NCBI GenBank assembly: GCA_020523885.1
Contig: JAJAPY010000001.1
Location: 248,001 to 312,000 of the forward strand
DNA length: 64,000 nt
Reading direction: 5' to 3'
Origin: Candidatus Liberimonas magnetica
GTDB lineage: Bacteria > Elusimicrobiota > Endomicrobiia > Endomicrobiales > JAFGIL01
Shown here piece after piece: positions 23,601 through 26,642 of the stretch. Numbering within the stretch: the stretch's first letter is position 1; every line of letters starts with the position of its first letter. Below the pieces are notes generated by a model. That model was not told the origin of the DNA. It did not search any database and worked only from the letters and a program-made list of their open reading frames with translations. Both the position numbers and the translations under genes were made by a program.

Positions 23601-26472
23601 GATAGCTAATAGTGACCAAGCCACAAAGGACCACTTAGTAACAACGGCTCATTGGGGCGAAGATTATTTGAACGCTATTGCCTTATTGTTCGAAGAAGCC
23701 CAGGAGAGCGGTTTTGAACCTTCTAAATTGCAGCCTGTGCCGGCAAAGAAGCTCCAAAAGCCCGCAGAACCCGAGCCTACACTTAGGGAAAAGTTAGTTG
23801 ATGCGTTTATTTATGCTGTATCTTTGCGGGATGAAGGAACCGAGGATAAGGAATTCCATAAAATTGTAGCAAAGTATTCCGGTGCGCCTGATATTATGAA
23901 AAATGCACAGGTACAAATGGCTTATTTAAGGTTCAGCAGGATAACGGATGCAATGAATAATGCTTCAAGTAGAACTGAACAGAATATGCTGCGGCCTCAA
24001 TACGAGGCTGCACAACGTGCTTATTTTGGAGCTATTGCAGATGTTATGATCGCAGGAAAGAACGAAGGAATAAATAAAATTATACAGAAATATGAGCAAC
24101 TCAGGCCTAAGGAAACCCCTACTGATGAAAAGCTGCGCGGTATCGCTGACAGGTGGATTGTTGAGGCAGTAGCGGATTATGGTTTCTCAACTATGTATTC
24201 AAAACAACGGCCGGAGGATATTCTAGATCAAATTTTTGATGCCATTAATGTGCAAAATGAATTTCCGGGTTACAGTGATTATGCCAAAAGAAATATTGCA
24301 AAAAGGCTTGCGGTAATTATAGCAGCTCAGGAAACAGAATATTTTAAAGAAAAGAGGCTTGATGCCAAAGGCCTGGATGAGATTCTTGGAAAAATCAAGG
24401 CTAAAATACCTCTTACTCGTGACAATGTTGAAAGCATGATATATCTGTTCATTGAGCAGATAGATTTTATAAGGAATGACGGCCATGTCATAGCTATGGA
24501 AGCATTAGAATTCTTTGTAAAACTTAAAGATGAATTAGACAAATTAGGGCCGCAAGACAAAAAATTATATACGGGTGCATTGGGCCAGTTTATTGCGGTT
24601 ATGGAAGGATATCAATATTCAGAATGGGTAATTAATTTTAGGTCAGCGCTTGGTATCCCGACAGGCGAAAACATACCGGATGGTTTGGCTAATTTGCCCA
24701 ACGTTGATTTTAGCAGTATAATGCAGGGTACTAGGGTCGCATTTATCGGAGAAAATGCTGCGGAGCTTTCAGATTTGTTTTATGTGATGAACATGGTTGA
24801 AAAATTGAAGGAAGCAGGCATAACACATCTGTTTTCTGGAGGCATAGCAGAAGGCGGTATACCTGCTTCAGACATACAGACTCCGGCCAAACCTTTACAA
24901 TTGTTGTATAAAATTGCAGAAGAACAGGGTATAAAAGTCGTTAGCATAGAAATACCTATTGAGCAATATAGGGCTGCATTTAAAGAGGCTGCTCCGGACC
25001 TTTATGATGCGCTTGGAAATAACCCTACATTTAACCAGCTTACTAATGCTAGTCTTAGGATTAAAGCTCAGGATATGGCTCTAAGTTTTAGGATTCAGGC
25101 AAAACTTTTCATGCATCCAGTCTGGGCAGATGCGATCAAGGCTGAATTGGACCAGGACCCGAGGGCAAAAGCTGTTTGCTTCATAGGGGCAGGTCATAAC
25201 ATGAATCCCATAGAAGTTTTTGAACAACAACCTGTAGCCAAAGGGCAGGAAGCGGCAAAAGCCAAAGCTATAGCAAAATTAGAACAGGAAAAACTGCAGG
25301 CTCCTTTTGAGATATTAAATGGAAAAGGTATTCCTGTAGTAAGAATTAACTTAAAGGCAACAAGCAGCAATGAAGTTGGGAGTGAAGGTAAATATAAGGC
25401 TGCTACAGGTTCAGGTATCTCTACTATCTATGTGAATAGGCAGCTTTCAACGGATGATGCCACTATCCAGAAAGTAGTTGAAACCGCCAGAAAGCTTGCA
25501 CAGGATAGAGTTAAGGCAAAAATAGTAAAAGCTGTTGCTAATGCGGTATCAGGCTCTGTTCCGGGTGCACCATCGACAGGCAAAAAGCCTGCAGTAGCTA
25601 AGACAGGGAAGCAGGCAGCGGATGCAGCTGCTGTTGCCGTTTTAGATACAGTTCCGGGCACAACCCTTGTTGAAGATGTTCAGGGCGCTACTATGCAGGT
25701 AGGAGAACTGATAATACCGGTTAGGTTCCTGCATAAAGAAATAGAGATTACAGCTATGATCATGAAATTAGCTTATAGGACTGATGATGAAGGGGTGAAG
25801 GGCCTTACAAATGATGAATTATTATACAAGTTTGACCAGGATAGGAGAAGGACGATAATCCGCGCATTCTTCGGAGTTACACAGCCTAAAGAAGTAAACT
25901 CGGTTTATTTAGAGCATATGACCAAGATATTTAGCACTCAAGATCAGCTGCTTAAAGAACTGGGAGCTGACTCTTTAAATGAAGATGAGATACTTACTAA
26001 ATACATCCTGAGAACGCGGCTGGTGGAGACGATGCTTAAAGATGGCAAGTTTACCGCACAGGAAGCGTTTGTACAGATGGGTTACCTAAGGACCATAAGG
26101 AACCTCTTGTTAACTGACGGTGCGGTTGTTAAATTCTTTGCTGCGGGGACTGATATAACGGAATTAGCTGGAGAGATAAATAAAAATGATAGTAAACTTG
26201 AAACAAAGCTTGGAGCTATGGACGTAACAATACCTAAAGTCGTAGGCGCTGAAGTCCAGGAAGAAACATTTAATCTGGCGTCCCTGCAGGAAGCGTTGAG
26301 CAAGGATAAAACCATGTCTGAAAAATTACAAGATTTTATTTTTGATGCTATCGGGATGAGCGGTTCCGAAAGGATAGATGATGTAATTGAAGACAGGCTT
26401 AAAGACCTGGATAAAAAGTATGGCAAGCCTATGACGCCGTTTGGAGCTAAAGGCATAGTTGGTGCGGCATAA
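1..26472 (+). CDS. Giant multidomain protein with two SecA-like motors, C-terminal 8,823 residues (5' partial)
   Basis: The frame is open from base 1 to a TAA at 26470-26472, so the gene begins left of the window; the first Met codon (79) lies inside a repeat and is not a start. Blocks in order: YD-like repeats (1-2640), hydrophobic Gly/Ala-rich block (about 3000-5100), degenerate SecA-like motor (about 6160-8330), C39-like cysteine peptidase domain (about 9040-9540), helical repeats (10340-11840), a duplicated segment (12529-13740), a second SecA-like motor (about 14580-17080), Lys/Glu-rich helical stretches, a second hydrophobic block (19680-20200), a Met/Gln-rich stretch (21379-21455), TPR-like repeats (22680-23520) and a possible Tiki/ChaN-like domain (24710-25230). 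Very large proteins of mixed content are reported from Omnitrophota. Role unknown; hydrophobic blocks, a translocase-like motor and a peptidase fit a self-exported or cell-envelope protein, but that is inference. No clear terminator follows the stop. Confidence 0.93.
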   Translation, partial: GTFIPKTTTYTYNTDGTLASSTENGLMTAGGHTYRLENHTTTYTYNDKGLLASTTENGIIRDLTDPTKTIQFVNFKNTYLSYDAQGRPTSWTTTGVKIVGEDTTVVQKTPAGGTETVTVRAVTYTYNITTSDVKYDDLTGKMKSKTELGSIMSSKPGDSILFGRIGADGKLSDGKVTTYFYDRSTGMLSGVKEAGYTTLGAYQDASGNWAGGQVIQTDTTTTYSYNADGTIAQTVQNGTVKNLTDQTKTVTYKEFTTTFLHYDEKTGQADEYMTTGKQLIGERSAVVNVPKVDEKTGEPVIDDKTGQPVMVPVVFTPQEKVFNVTTKLTFENGLIKTKTEFGSITSNIPGESIMYDAAGKTTTYNYANGVLLSTVESGRVWKGDLATGQGQWSDYQNVTTEYSYYENGLIKSTTVNGVVYNESDKRQTVQYENFTTYYAAYDASGKPVDVVVTGVQYIGVDGQETRAGREREETITVQREKKTYNVSTHYEYYTDGRIYSETKRGSITSSISDNTVTYGETVNGRLGAYNKGYTTLYEYFSNGLVKRTTSNGTIFEGGKLSEKVNVTNDFAYDEFGRMTASIQNGKIISLDSSAGAEIYHNLTTAYTYGPEGGGRVTKITVKGKVDVVVYAGTNDVSGKKAVTETLNYDSITTYTYDQKGRISSEHVMSNTWSSNMVDVLGRSRKVDEINVYTYNDSDGRIASINKTQLDYDLDHDKGTRLVLAESKIEYHYGQNGKIAYEVRNDANANLPGSVENRLDGTVVATYYKNQVTRYNYNESGELVGYTISAGESYSVELEKMNEYNNSDIKNMTKAEWETFVRDNPEEAARLQKDGKVSYVEYSDDGIYIAEPYYRVSVDREVVTRGEVKYVVKSRENLKDQVFTRAIVTVTTFDRGVINEKVFFDQDGNSSLACGARITRSPATGDLNFQNITINSDGSVTALLKGIPGMTIDTAVKIVDNQWAEANPDFFAGARIAVTNQETGALLGFKDRNALERVGSAFGAVAGGIGTVLDRVFTLAAGLVMGIIAVSFVPLTGLGLGIAALTGNRALLDTGLGLWSMSWSYIKGTITGENYGGMTVSGMISGYKHISAVEDQIARGLIGNADANLRAIAGRASFGTSIAATAGDIALFAGEQGLMILLTAGIGQIASLQAACASTARSIASLTRVAGLFRAMAIGGFSTGLIDAAPQIIGEVFEGYTSKQAGTYGQMINMGSMARQGVSSFMVGAAISGALFGLGTIVNARAAAQAAAKAAKAAQAEANAAKGLQAGAKAAQAAKQASVLARAGQWVGGKLAAPFQGIARGVLNFAGNVAGGSTLAAVQVGFLSGFGGEFTGVAFAGATAAAQIFVGAVVGLVFGIAYLVTGNVNSRNNMFVGALMMSTAVNKVLQSSAQLLNSLHLYGLANSLNNLALSVTMVTIKLFNPEIFKALLSQFKGTDEEKEAQLKAAIQKQASGGHLSFLNFDLAVLGGEFAGMAVDSNNLGDRLKYGAAGIFLEASSVGIDMVGISLLGRVLNTSRPGMAGLDFFVNRLPMVSMISGMAMNWVDTIKGFWGDSSLDKKIAVLKSLGGHEEEIAVLEHQKSQAGWKTVSSFIGFAIGAAYSSAMMKAFGEVAQEKIKAKVEAAEAAGTKMSDVEIKEASKNIKFSAGDRIQAVIKGIGSLPGGILTEISKLFTQIALSAVLGAIGGKVGYTLGAFLSIEGANVHEKAEQAKKVAEEAKKAEEITKAQEKAAAEAAGQHDQTPQEVTTKSELESAFQNIRKIFKGKDNAFVKETLERYFTSKEPIITIGDRTVTLTEARALALDYAMERGIKLDRAQGVSPLVKSENKKKYETLSTLLNSFAENKLLSEETRRDVLKLLTGAEGLSKENLAEARALIEKALEGASASKAAKAAMVEAYLADARTCALHPEASKEAIFRFLVAGADGPTAAKMAEVRARITAAVEGILGDTADAAVKAAMVEAYMADARAMYNGKLAALVVMAENKGLKTPDGRSGITAEEARLLSEYNKRVEGKDIMEISREDIMKLTPEQLGELLIKKMLPSFLEDAKNIAAQGADYRVKEGQLGLCVALAEATILDQLNIKSGGSTIPTLQLMVLRTGEGKESAIGIAAMTAYDVLTKKLGSAKIIILTSQGSLVKQLFDNCVKLRPDLAKEEMLNLDATSDPNARKMKKGIIFMSGETFDREILAGGEVFDGANCLFADEIHKLLVQTDTVLGKSQGKFSRLQEGYSRIAEMIRKSNDNGEAVLEALAKGEIPINGLTTEEAQGIAVKFKSNMTKSMEFGDSYKKGMSELVEPLCDLYDFTVGKEEMMRSPQDMLALAERFLEAVQRGEKGTERFMALLKAKGLSLDNNADSQTLLETLVNIFGEIKNIKDMKFGRDISFKQNKDGTYDYELMNGRGRTLENTILGEMNMSVLAVRRAAEVAGHITTADHATELAMLDAAMRSQNSASTNIAKGLAYLRRQGVSIAAATATTDTIDQSAAALGAETTRLTLETRAELKDRVGVSLVETVAEKFRAIIDFVLGTETVDNVIAFDDIQKMKEAFDVSVKELVKKYSTGDFRAKDIKPVDFEVRKTVIVDGKEVEIVIKGVRIQGVRDGKTVVFDELLFIDAPNKATRDFGSQVLRDYIQNNKLETEKVVGEDGKITYKLKEKARGEKPTIGAIEGDPDGGAVRKHYFVIDLIEGENFAASKGAAEGVAERAISFREAGTNSRLLNSADLVQQIMRIRATDDGPMARRKGNYEIIVAREDLAADIQAKLEKGESFLDITRDVSGDVDKNNLKRVVQAANSEQLGEREMDMYIQAIDAFSLLGGENGSIGKPRAMLEIMAELVSNGRSAAWVEQVYTWVGSNKEFAGQTNLINALTQLKNYIESMPEHPMSIFGDQVTAFISQLIAENKLTGNQVNTIYLALNPQWQSDRKTRASYTDNLILGMIANQTGMPAPVITLVNTAENEAQQTDVTGIRPVISSVLANAVGAAGTVALPGALKGRNEDVVAYIKAHFDEIVASLPGVSISSSMKDYLLSLDSGIINCAISSLAELFGESKIEEIGEGVGIGKLISGFAKLILSAYGIDIMSGTFLTNNMNKSMPSLSMEAILETAARYNVKLKGVEGITDMSVLADYVNNNGSAILLLNINGVGHFVKVVSLDIKNGTITYKDNGKEVTETLEGENGFKSKLSKEGLALLGLDAAVGGTVLDSQKLRKYKGSAVDLEPGFAQAAQQNAAETITADKGINLHTKLSDIAKLGGSAEAVAARIAALSDFGFLTAQEQGLFRAVLTSLLVTNAELASKTKNRGTIADSINSLTLNDVLDKIQVQSAILEAVTAVKAGTVIERYQAGSITDLPGLLATIEQLTGNNKLALVDRFINAVELRSAREGFRGFNPKEVLAIQSCLAQLGSVDLTDRNIDVDRVAALINRITLSWSYIALKAVNATQTPAVRTSVISADQPFSEASKSGIDARLAMAIFTGNEALDKAVEIVEVRAKAEGRPVSRDEVKKDLKRNLADIIMTECRGDLANLDVEQKRAILSTKGVGLLYQLALIKASSLAMERAAKTGETVNVDQLLIEQSVEIVKAQLNLGLADTAAGERTGNIKAVDMPVAEVSKRLSRTVDSGINAGQAMAIFADRQALSDIVEIRAKAEDRPVSMEVRQEVKRNLADIIMAECNGDLANLDVEKKQAILSAKGVGLLYQLALIKSASLQVAIDKSIEIVRTELNKGLVDTTAAAEKRQVSSALLQTGIEGISFTDAVELLTEVISSNKHPSADMQREMAKLAEIIISGNGGLLNLTKEQAQVLRSELSSEQGEGILEVLALAMANKGEAATAKAAKDKILFQLDAAALRVDFYGAAARAEVLSAEKLAADLALPEAQRQTNITAQTAIDILASNGMLAVVARAKAKAESMTFEAALSDVKAKLVTIVLAENKGNLLGLTPLQAAALRSCENELADAVLGRVPSLETKAQAKEWIEKQLSKVAERTGLAYQSNLLMNEILASEQVEQTEARDLLRADILRRANIIASDVLKDASNLNNLINLQTIITALINSKLADTQTISSLMSGFTSAMSRHEESGGAKLMNQLAMVSMFMSDQQSQTKIEDYVLSVNRLSAGVLALSRAVLQMGNNVELKVLLHKLLASVNISNLGMQYWEAVFAKEARNDSEKTALLALLTEENAEIAKEKMEEKRVREVEVAANLGAEAKGKAYQGDYAKAMMEDAALAGNIVEATGKDQVKARFILVGSKWFRVEQDKISVLKYKLVEVADKGLSNELAQSFGRATLAAAEEAKQAAERASATGVQKGAAVSEVAAGAEGQVAGAREEIEAGIKEEVKRAREDVRRYNPSLESIDDKTWAWLARTPVGRYVLAVLIEAKCRAQFDELYKGAPRDANGKRVYKMDDYMPGGSQEHTPLGRALEKINEAAKETEAVLKIAQASYQDGKAQGQERVVEMVVDYFVDVLEKNKGADAAGIIENIKRAPEKTVEVEKDKREEKRVREVRVAANLGAEVKGKAYQADHAKAMDDALLKGNIVEATGKDQVKARFILAGNKWYRVEQDKTSVSKYELFEVDDMGLSNELSQSLGRTTVAQEELAKKAQEAAPVQAGQTVLKAADREAVSAVVQTPEVQQQLAARIESLAGRAGKNSLDTWDASKLDDKKAEARKNNLEIQHGKFDLIDLALGGTALAVLQAAAKQIAATYDLRKDSVEGEATGAVAEVRKRQKEVVGLRSKEEIQAEDYITQLARAGEKGQPTLEEMAQKEEFWDFMANNEMSLGLWASLRTALLKKYQLSENDIPNAIALNLAAKYDVAGDVTVTANGDGTYKASYVKTNRAGTKTVELTLLEKDVKGIVEQRELELALKPAIDSMVEIATKRLETEGTSPEDLTMYYIALMVMLANFITVDYMQKGLLSEQSWGGSVMAKDGGATIMFRAGGGKTATGEIAVAARALMCKARHEGNVISLTAMSPLIDQGVADIKPALSMLGIHVKALHNEGDDAPQTSKEKQEYFSEPGEVIVTDAAAVIYTREDEMSENLDIFQKHIHVLIDEIDLSARTPTSYVRAMASDLVSTGKEATGVFADIIAQWLLDGGIGDVYKRAVEQGKFTEEVEKSFAEARASQEKKATTLIGEGCLTFDVAGAGELGDVRLTDMGKRRIKRMFEEGKKGREAGTCIIGEDVTLEKFEEQVLEQLRVNLAVRANKNITIIKENGKDVVKLIDKTGAITNQTPDWMTAKQFNLMRTSNGLVTQAFEKMRTTQTGTFDTFMKRVRDGGKESSVMGMTATYSRQALDELATLTGYDKSRIGIALPTTFPSIINFDGYISAADSKRLAPAIAGWITQKGRRDGRTMLIPLSTVEQVNGLTDDLRKDLPKGYKKIRVITADTKIKDSIDPVTGEKILGADSILAEARANPDILVIVQFTSALKVNNSGIVDGEYLRKVGSFGTGNIVVIGDASLGRGIDIKLLKQNRKSPNFIELAAQLKAAGFVDTAKLEKLQEAVKAKAGKDKIAELQAEVDVQAYEFVDPLIDMFNIVDDDRNAANRQKKAEKISEAFSTMQLAILNKALRAEGITLDRLLERERDQKRLDLAERQALFAYIDALQKGESLEAKGIDVPTATKALKKVLTDTRAQAIAEASFKIDLTRRILFTTIVSGYANLVLPSSLSIGEYIQQVFRIGRFDRPGSYSILINMAENEGKDAKISPYAFIQQNLEARMPGVFQDKKFANRTLKEVQAVRDRFMALCDAFDNLRAGKDLEESAGLLLDKLSDETESFELLEKGIRLMIKNKRDVNVSRNLTKEEIEELNREIEELQAFKDLLFSEDTAEKTKKLQEMREEILGIDAQLASELQDPTKPWSEDNNPSLSLEDKDRLKTRKTLLEILANDLDRNIRLQGLRDSYARTENKKGFAADAELQAIVQNELTKLNAAFFEGYKIAADRQDTRDTDSRRQDGPLSFVIESYAATFKRFEDAIHSGKIKGFDEHSIAVRMVSDMLKKFAEKELTLEQLKMSLSVLFGNLNLEGFTKEILDTKTAEDLVDTFTRQLSRQGRKNILAEGLLDLMKSYNASNFVKGGQDWQHRLGAMQLPNGNFSIPSVKAESTIGKTVRGFIGFVRGKNKFRDIQAPSLNFSKSRIDVKLNLGQGIKVFVMAIIGKISAVSKTGELLSGFRIEFISRRSIDGVLKSYIKEQVANLSSTAGVVKSYNDKAVRELAYDLDFLAQAIEEAQKREVGLAKDFLIMWARLKHIKWLEKYAKTLKADDKVVDVLVDLIEKKREEIARLKVESIEMLEGSVAIKKGRDGKLHAEEIEKAVVREIEAESSKKQSRTEKFSMYAQIVFDVLRIKLFRSGLSVVEGTNLKGHTSEVIDTSPAGNVKRVENVEQSGKRTAVAGDGVKYDYNEELLNAEARRRADAELTIDLRAKAEAAKPEEAKDKKKEAKAVKSKAEKTRQMTLQSVEGQAENKMKAQAQAQAQEEAQVQVPPEPSKEQILENAEVRSLARGEIVQLLAKVKNNNNRLSALDAEQLERLTNLYPDLVKEVAQELGRTQFETHKEKGGLAGLIKKVSGFLKKFFDFSTPAAGVKSVATIAGVGLLFAFGGPIIGLSGLLILAFLQDTLMGLFGGGSLKDKLPFGLGKKLGGLLPGADSGKQVTWGAAIAAVTFTTIILTSLILTGGLGLFAVPILPAIFGPVLHVGAVLLGPVGNIIAAFLGHILGAGTLASLGNILGAGAFASLGHTLSGVVAGITGQTLANIGMMFLPKVLDKGLEIAKSKVGDPINAKVITPIKNKLGIEDKADTKGADEALKNGVVSALKAFGITKESTPQLFEQYTKNPDPRIPAYLNWLKKQGLEPSIILFSEKTLKDFTEAAKIIGSFRLNVTDLNLGRFKKTLKTNAKLNALIIEKLGIKPEQLDTLTEQQLVDALNGKIDTLTDEQKQLVQVLNKAIEGLKRKQLADALNEMLYLDDLYTKIGQDAALSDEEANKILIKARNNQALTNDERLSLNMAILCEFYPKEIKKTQTKLLKTEVPADETGIVYADYAAENILEQAGSYGTVSQAYIDLLISSLVRLQVISAEDVKNKTLQEIMSIAKNKIAEAKGSIKLSGTTEALIALLADPGQDKAQVFKIARELAKIKEKEKGGALDPQMLKQFGNNPQLMQMMQQMQQQQPFEYTMAHVEQVIDVMDRKGGKGPEPEKRRLQLENTVLLLILGSGQRLVDQAKEIIESEGKEGGLLENMAKTRAYLWYEEYKQTGKTLAPNPEDSTAQYFEALRQIKEEQQKIIDDQGKHSAQAMIETLKREFITARNEYTDFYQKYFDAKRDWKKQPFGSLDTDKEYLNGIKLTPGFDFAEYLKKFFAGHRMDKPAKGIASVVDAMFKGLAEKFAGSADILASLNALIASLKSMPFELKEPAHYGQEPAKDRNFFQFIDEDTQIQALIAAVQKDFNQANVEQLVKRLSDLIQQYPQDKSQWDPAEGVKDGCISATLRTYLAALMLETWADKYNWKKVSVDTVEVMMAGSEKVSRKALTVSVGNDTTVVDFGKALRLGRVTTAKAFYGKEIEITLSVPEEAKFTILSGKTIGQNLLSAHLNNVAVNQLFLQKKTQEAETMLNLVIGMGGDISLALGNLFIMLGEQGKWDEAMELWEQYEKKIPLTAPYAQLYEQAAKIYNRLAGIAERNEDYKEVSAYYAKAEKCASAAIANAADKKIKCLALNEYATTLRGLGRLESKPEKYSELFKKAKQAAEELIALGKEIQNEEAELSGYDSMVYIFIDEYHKTDVRLPQVEKEIMKYINLATPLCKKLKRNEDLGRMAASLASILLGQGDYKGAEQQYRKALKFGYTSVEIWNNLIIVMLLQDESRSRDIKDVVAQAFQGGFLTEKHLSLLLKRIANSDQATKDHLVTTAHWGEDYLNAIALLFEEAQESGFEPSKLQPVPAKKLQKPAEPEPTLREKLVDAFIYAVSLRDEGTEDKEFHKIVAKYSGAPDIMKNAQVQMAYLRFSRITDAMNNASSRTEQNMLRPQYEAAQRAYFGAIADVMIAGKNEGINKIIQKYEQLRPKETPTDEKLRGIADRWIVEAVADYGFSTMYSKQRPEDILDQIFDAINVQNEFPGYSDYAKRNIAKRLAVIIAAQETEYFKEKRLDAKGLDEILGKIKAKIPLTRDNVESMIYLFIEQIDFIRNDGHVIAMEALEFFVKLKDELDKLGPQDKKLYTGALGQFIAVMEGYQYSEWVINFRSALGIPTGENIPDGLANLPNVDFSSIMQGTRVAFIGENAAELSDLFYVMNMVEKLKEAGITHLFSGGIAEGGIPASDIQTPAKPLQLLYKIAEEQGIKVVSIEIPIEQYRAAFKEAAPDLYDALGNNPTFNQLTNASLRIKAQDMALSFRIQAKLFMHPVWADAIKAELDQDPRAKAVCFIGAGHNMNPIEVFEQQPVAKGQEAAKAKAIAKLEQEKLQAPFEILNGKGIPVVRINLKATSSNEVGSEGKYKAATGSGISTIYVNRQLSTDDATIQKVVETARKLAQDRVKAKIVKAVANAVSGSVPGAPSTGKKPAVAKTGKQAADAAAVAVLDTVPGTTLVEDVQGATMQVGELIIPVRFLHKEIEITAMIMKLAYRTDDEGVKGLTNDELLYKFDQDRRRTIIRAFFGVTQPKEVNSVYLEHMTKIFSTQDQLLKELGADSLNEDEILTKYILRTRLVETMLKDGKFTAQEAFVQMGYLRTIRNLLLTDGAVVKFFAAGTDITELAGEINKNDSKLETKLGAMDVTIPKVVGAEVQEETFNLASLQEALSKDKTMSEKLQDFIFDAIGMSGSERIDDVIEDRLKDLDKKYGKPMTPFGAKGIVGAA
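3001..5100 (+). other. Hydrophobic Gly/Ala-rich block of the giant protein
   Basis: Several long hydrophobic stretches rich in Gly, Ala, Ile and Val occur here, for example about 3040-3145, 3370-3450, 3960-4090 and 5020-5095. Charged helical segments lie between them (Ala/Lys-rich at 3730-3840; Lys/Glu-rich at 5110-5210). They look like membrane segments or a membrane-inserting module. Orientation and exact number cannot be set by eye. Confidence 0.6.
6160..8330 (+). other. SecA-like DEAD motor module 1, probably degenerate
   Basis: The order of motifs follows SecA. A Walker A-like L-R-T-G-E-G-K-E-S sits at 6289-6315, where SecA has M-R-T-G-E-G-K-T. An A-D-E-I-H-K-L-L Walker B-like motif is at 6601-6624. 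A T-A-T-T-D-T stretch stands where SecA has G-M-T-G-T-A. A Q-Q-I-M-R-I-R segment at about 8165-8190 resembles helicase motif VI. The Thr of the P-loop is replaced by Glu, so ATP hydrolysis may be lost. Assignment rests on motif order and could be confirmed by profile comparison. Confidence 0.65.
9040..9540 (+). other. C39-like cysteine peptidase domain within the giant protein
   Basis: A Cys at 9094-9096 in the context I-I-N-C-A-I-S-S-L-A-E-L-F-G matches the start of C39 double-glycine peptidases. A G-V-G-H-F-V-K-V-V-S-L-D segment carries His at 9418-9420 and is followed by a beta hairpin ending K-D-N-G, like the His and Asp regions of that family. Between them lies the usual helix plus 'S-M-E-A-I-L-E-T-A-A' region. 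In C39 proteins this fold cuts leader peptides during export; here it could process the giant chain itself. Activity is not shown by sequence alone. Confidence 0.68.
10340..11840 (+). repeat. Helical repeats in the giant protein, two close and two diverged copies
   Basis: Segments at 10345-10635 and 10800-11095 share long runs such as N-L-A-D-I-I-M, D-L-A-N-L-D-V-E and K-G-V-G-L-L-Y-Q-L-A-L-I-K. More distant versions with N-G-G-L-L-N-L-T (11212-11430) and K-G-N-L-L-G-L-T (11600-11840) follow. They are predicted alpha-helical and Ala/Leu/Glu-rich. The first two copies look like a fairly recent internal duplication. Function unknown. Confidence 0.8.
12529..13740 (+). repeat. Duplicated ~100-residue segment, two copies 915 bases apart
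   Basis: Copies at 12529-12832 and 13444-13740 begin with the same DNA (GAAGAAAAGAGGGTCAGGGA) and share the motifs A-A-N-L-G-A-E, I-V-E-A-T-G-K-D-Q-V-K-A-R-F-I-L and V-E-Q-D-K. The offset is 915 bases (305 codons). About 200 residues of unrelated sequence lie between them. High DNA identity points to recent duplication or gene conversion. The segment seems a small alpha/beta domain of unknown role. Confidence 0.85.
14580..17080 (+). other. SecA-like DEAD motor module 2, motifs well preserved
   Basis: All main SecA landmarks are readable: Walker A G-G-G-K-T-A-T (14764-14784); D-E-I-D at 15103-15114 followed by S-A-R-T-P, like SecA D-E-V-D...A-R-T-P; G-M-T-A-T-Y-S (15796-15816) at the SecA G-M-T-G-T-A position; G-R-G-I-D-I-K-L (16327-16350) matching SecA G-R-G-T-D-I-K-L; and Q-Q-V-F-R-I-G-R-F-D-R-P-G-S (about 16966-17010) matching the Q-L-R-G-R-S-G-R-Q-G-D-P-G-S motif VI. 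SecA drives export through SecYEG. As an embedded domain its partner is unknown; the P-loop looks competent for ATP. Confidence 0.82.
19680..20200 (+). other. Second hydrophobic block of the giant protein
   Basis: Long Gly/Leu/Ile/Ala-rich runs at 19690-19790 and 19900-20190, including near-repeats of the form L-G-x-I-L-G-A-G-x-x-A-S-L-G. They follow an Ala/Gln-rich linker (19336-19400) and look like membrane-spanning or membrane-inserting helices. Confidence 0.6.
22680..23520 (+). other. TPR-like helical repeats of the giant protein
   Basis: Repeating helix pairs such as A-L-G-N-L-F-I-M-L-G-E-Q-G-K-W-D-E-A-M-E-L (22802-22870) and L-L-G-Q-G-D-Y-K-G-A-E-Q-Q-Y-R-K-A-L (23392-23448) fit the TPR pattern, with A-Y-Y-A-K-A-E-K between. 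TPRs mediate protein contacts. The preceding stretch (about 22370-22570) has G-C-I-S-A-T-L-R-T-Y-L-A, which faintly recalls a transglutaminase-like domain; I could not support it further. Confidence 0.65.
24710..25230 (+). other. Possible Tiki/ChaN-like domain of the giant protein
   Basis: A V-A-F-I-G-E-N strand motif (about 24736-24756), a G-G-I-A-E-G-G loop, and later R-I-K-A-Q-D-M-A-L-S-F plus C-F-I-G-A-G-H-N-M-N (25177-25206) follow the order G-E...R-D...M-A...G-A-G-H of the Tiki/TraB/ChaN superfamily. The resemblance is by motif only and the key Glu/His set is incomplete, so this is tentative. Confidence 0.35.
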
Positions 26473-26604
26473 AACAGTGCACGGTGGCAGGTAACTAGTT
26501 GCAAAGGACAGGAATTTGTATATATTTGAAAGGTTTCTCAATGTGGGCATATAGGACAAGAAAACATGTTCTATGGAAAAGACTTTCATAAAGATAACAT
26601 CCAT

Positions 26605-26633
26605 TTGACTTAATATTTATGTTTTGTTAAAAT
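26605..26633 (+). promoter_or_regulatory. Sigma-70-type promoter of the response regulator, apparently leaderless
   Basis: TTGACT (26605-26610), 17 bp, TAAAAT (26628-26633). The expected start of transcription (about 26640-26643) falls at the ATG at 26643, and no Shine-Dalgarno sequence precedes that ATG. The rest of 26473-26604 holds no gene or clear terminator. Confidence 0.6.
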
Positions 26634-26642
26634 AAAAACTGC

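Noticed and set aside
26473-26604. Terminator after the giant gene
   Set aside because: A weak hairpin (ATAGGACA/TGTTCTAT) is present but no T-run follows, so I did not call it.
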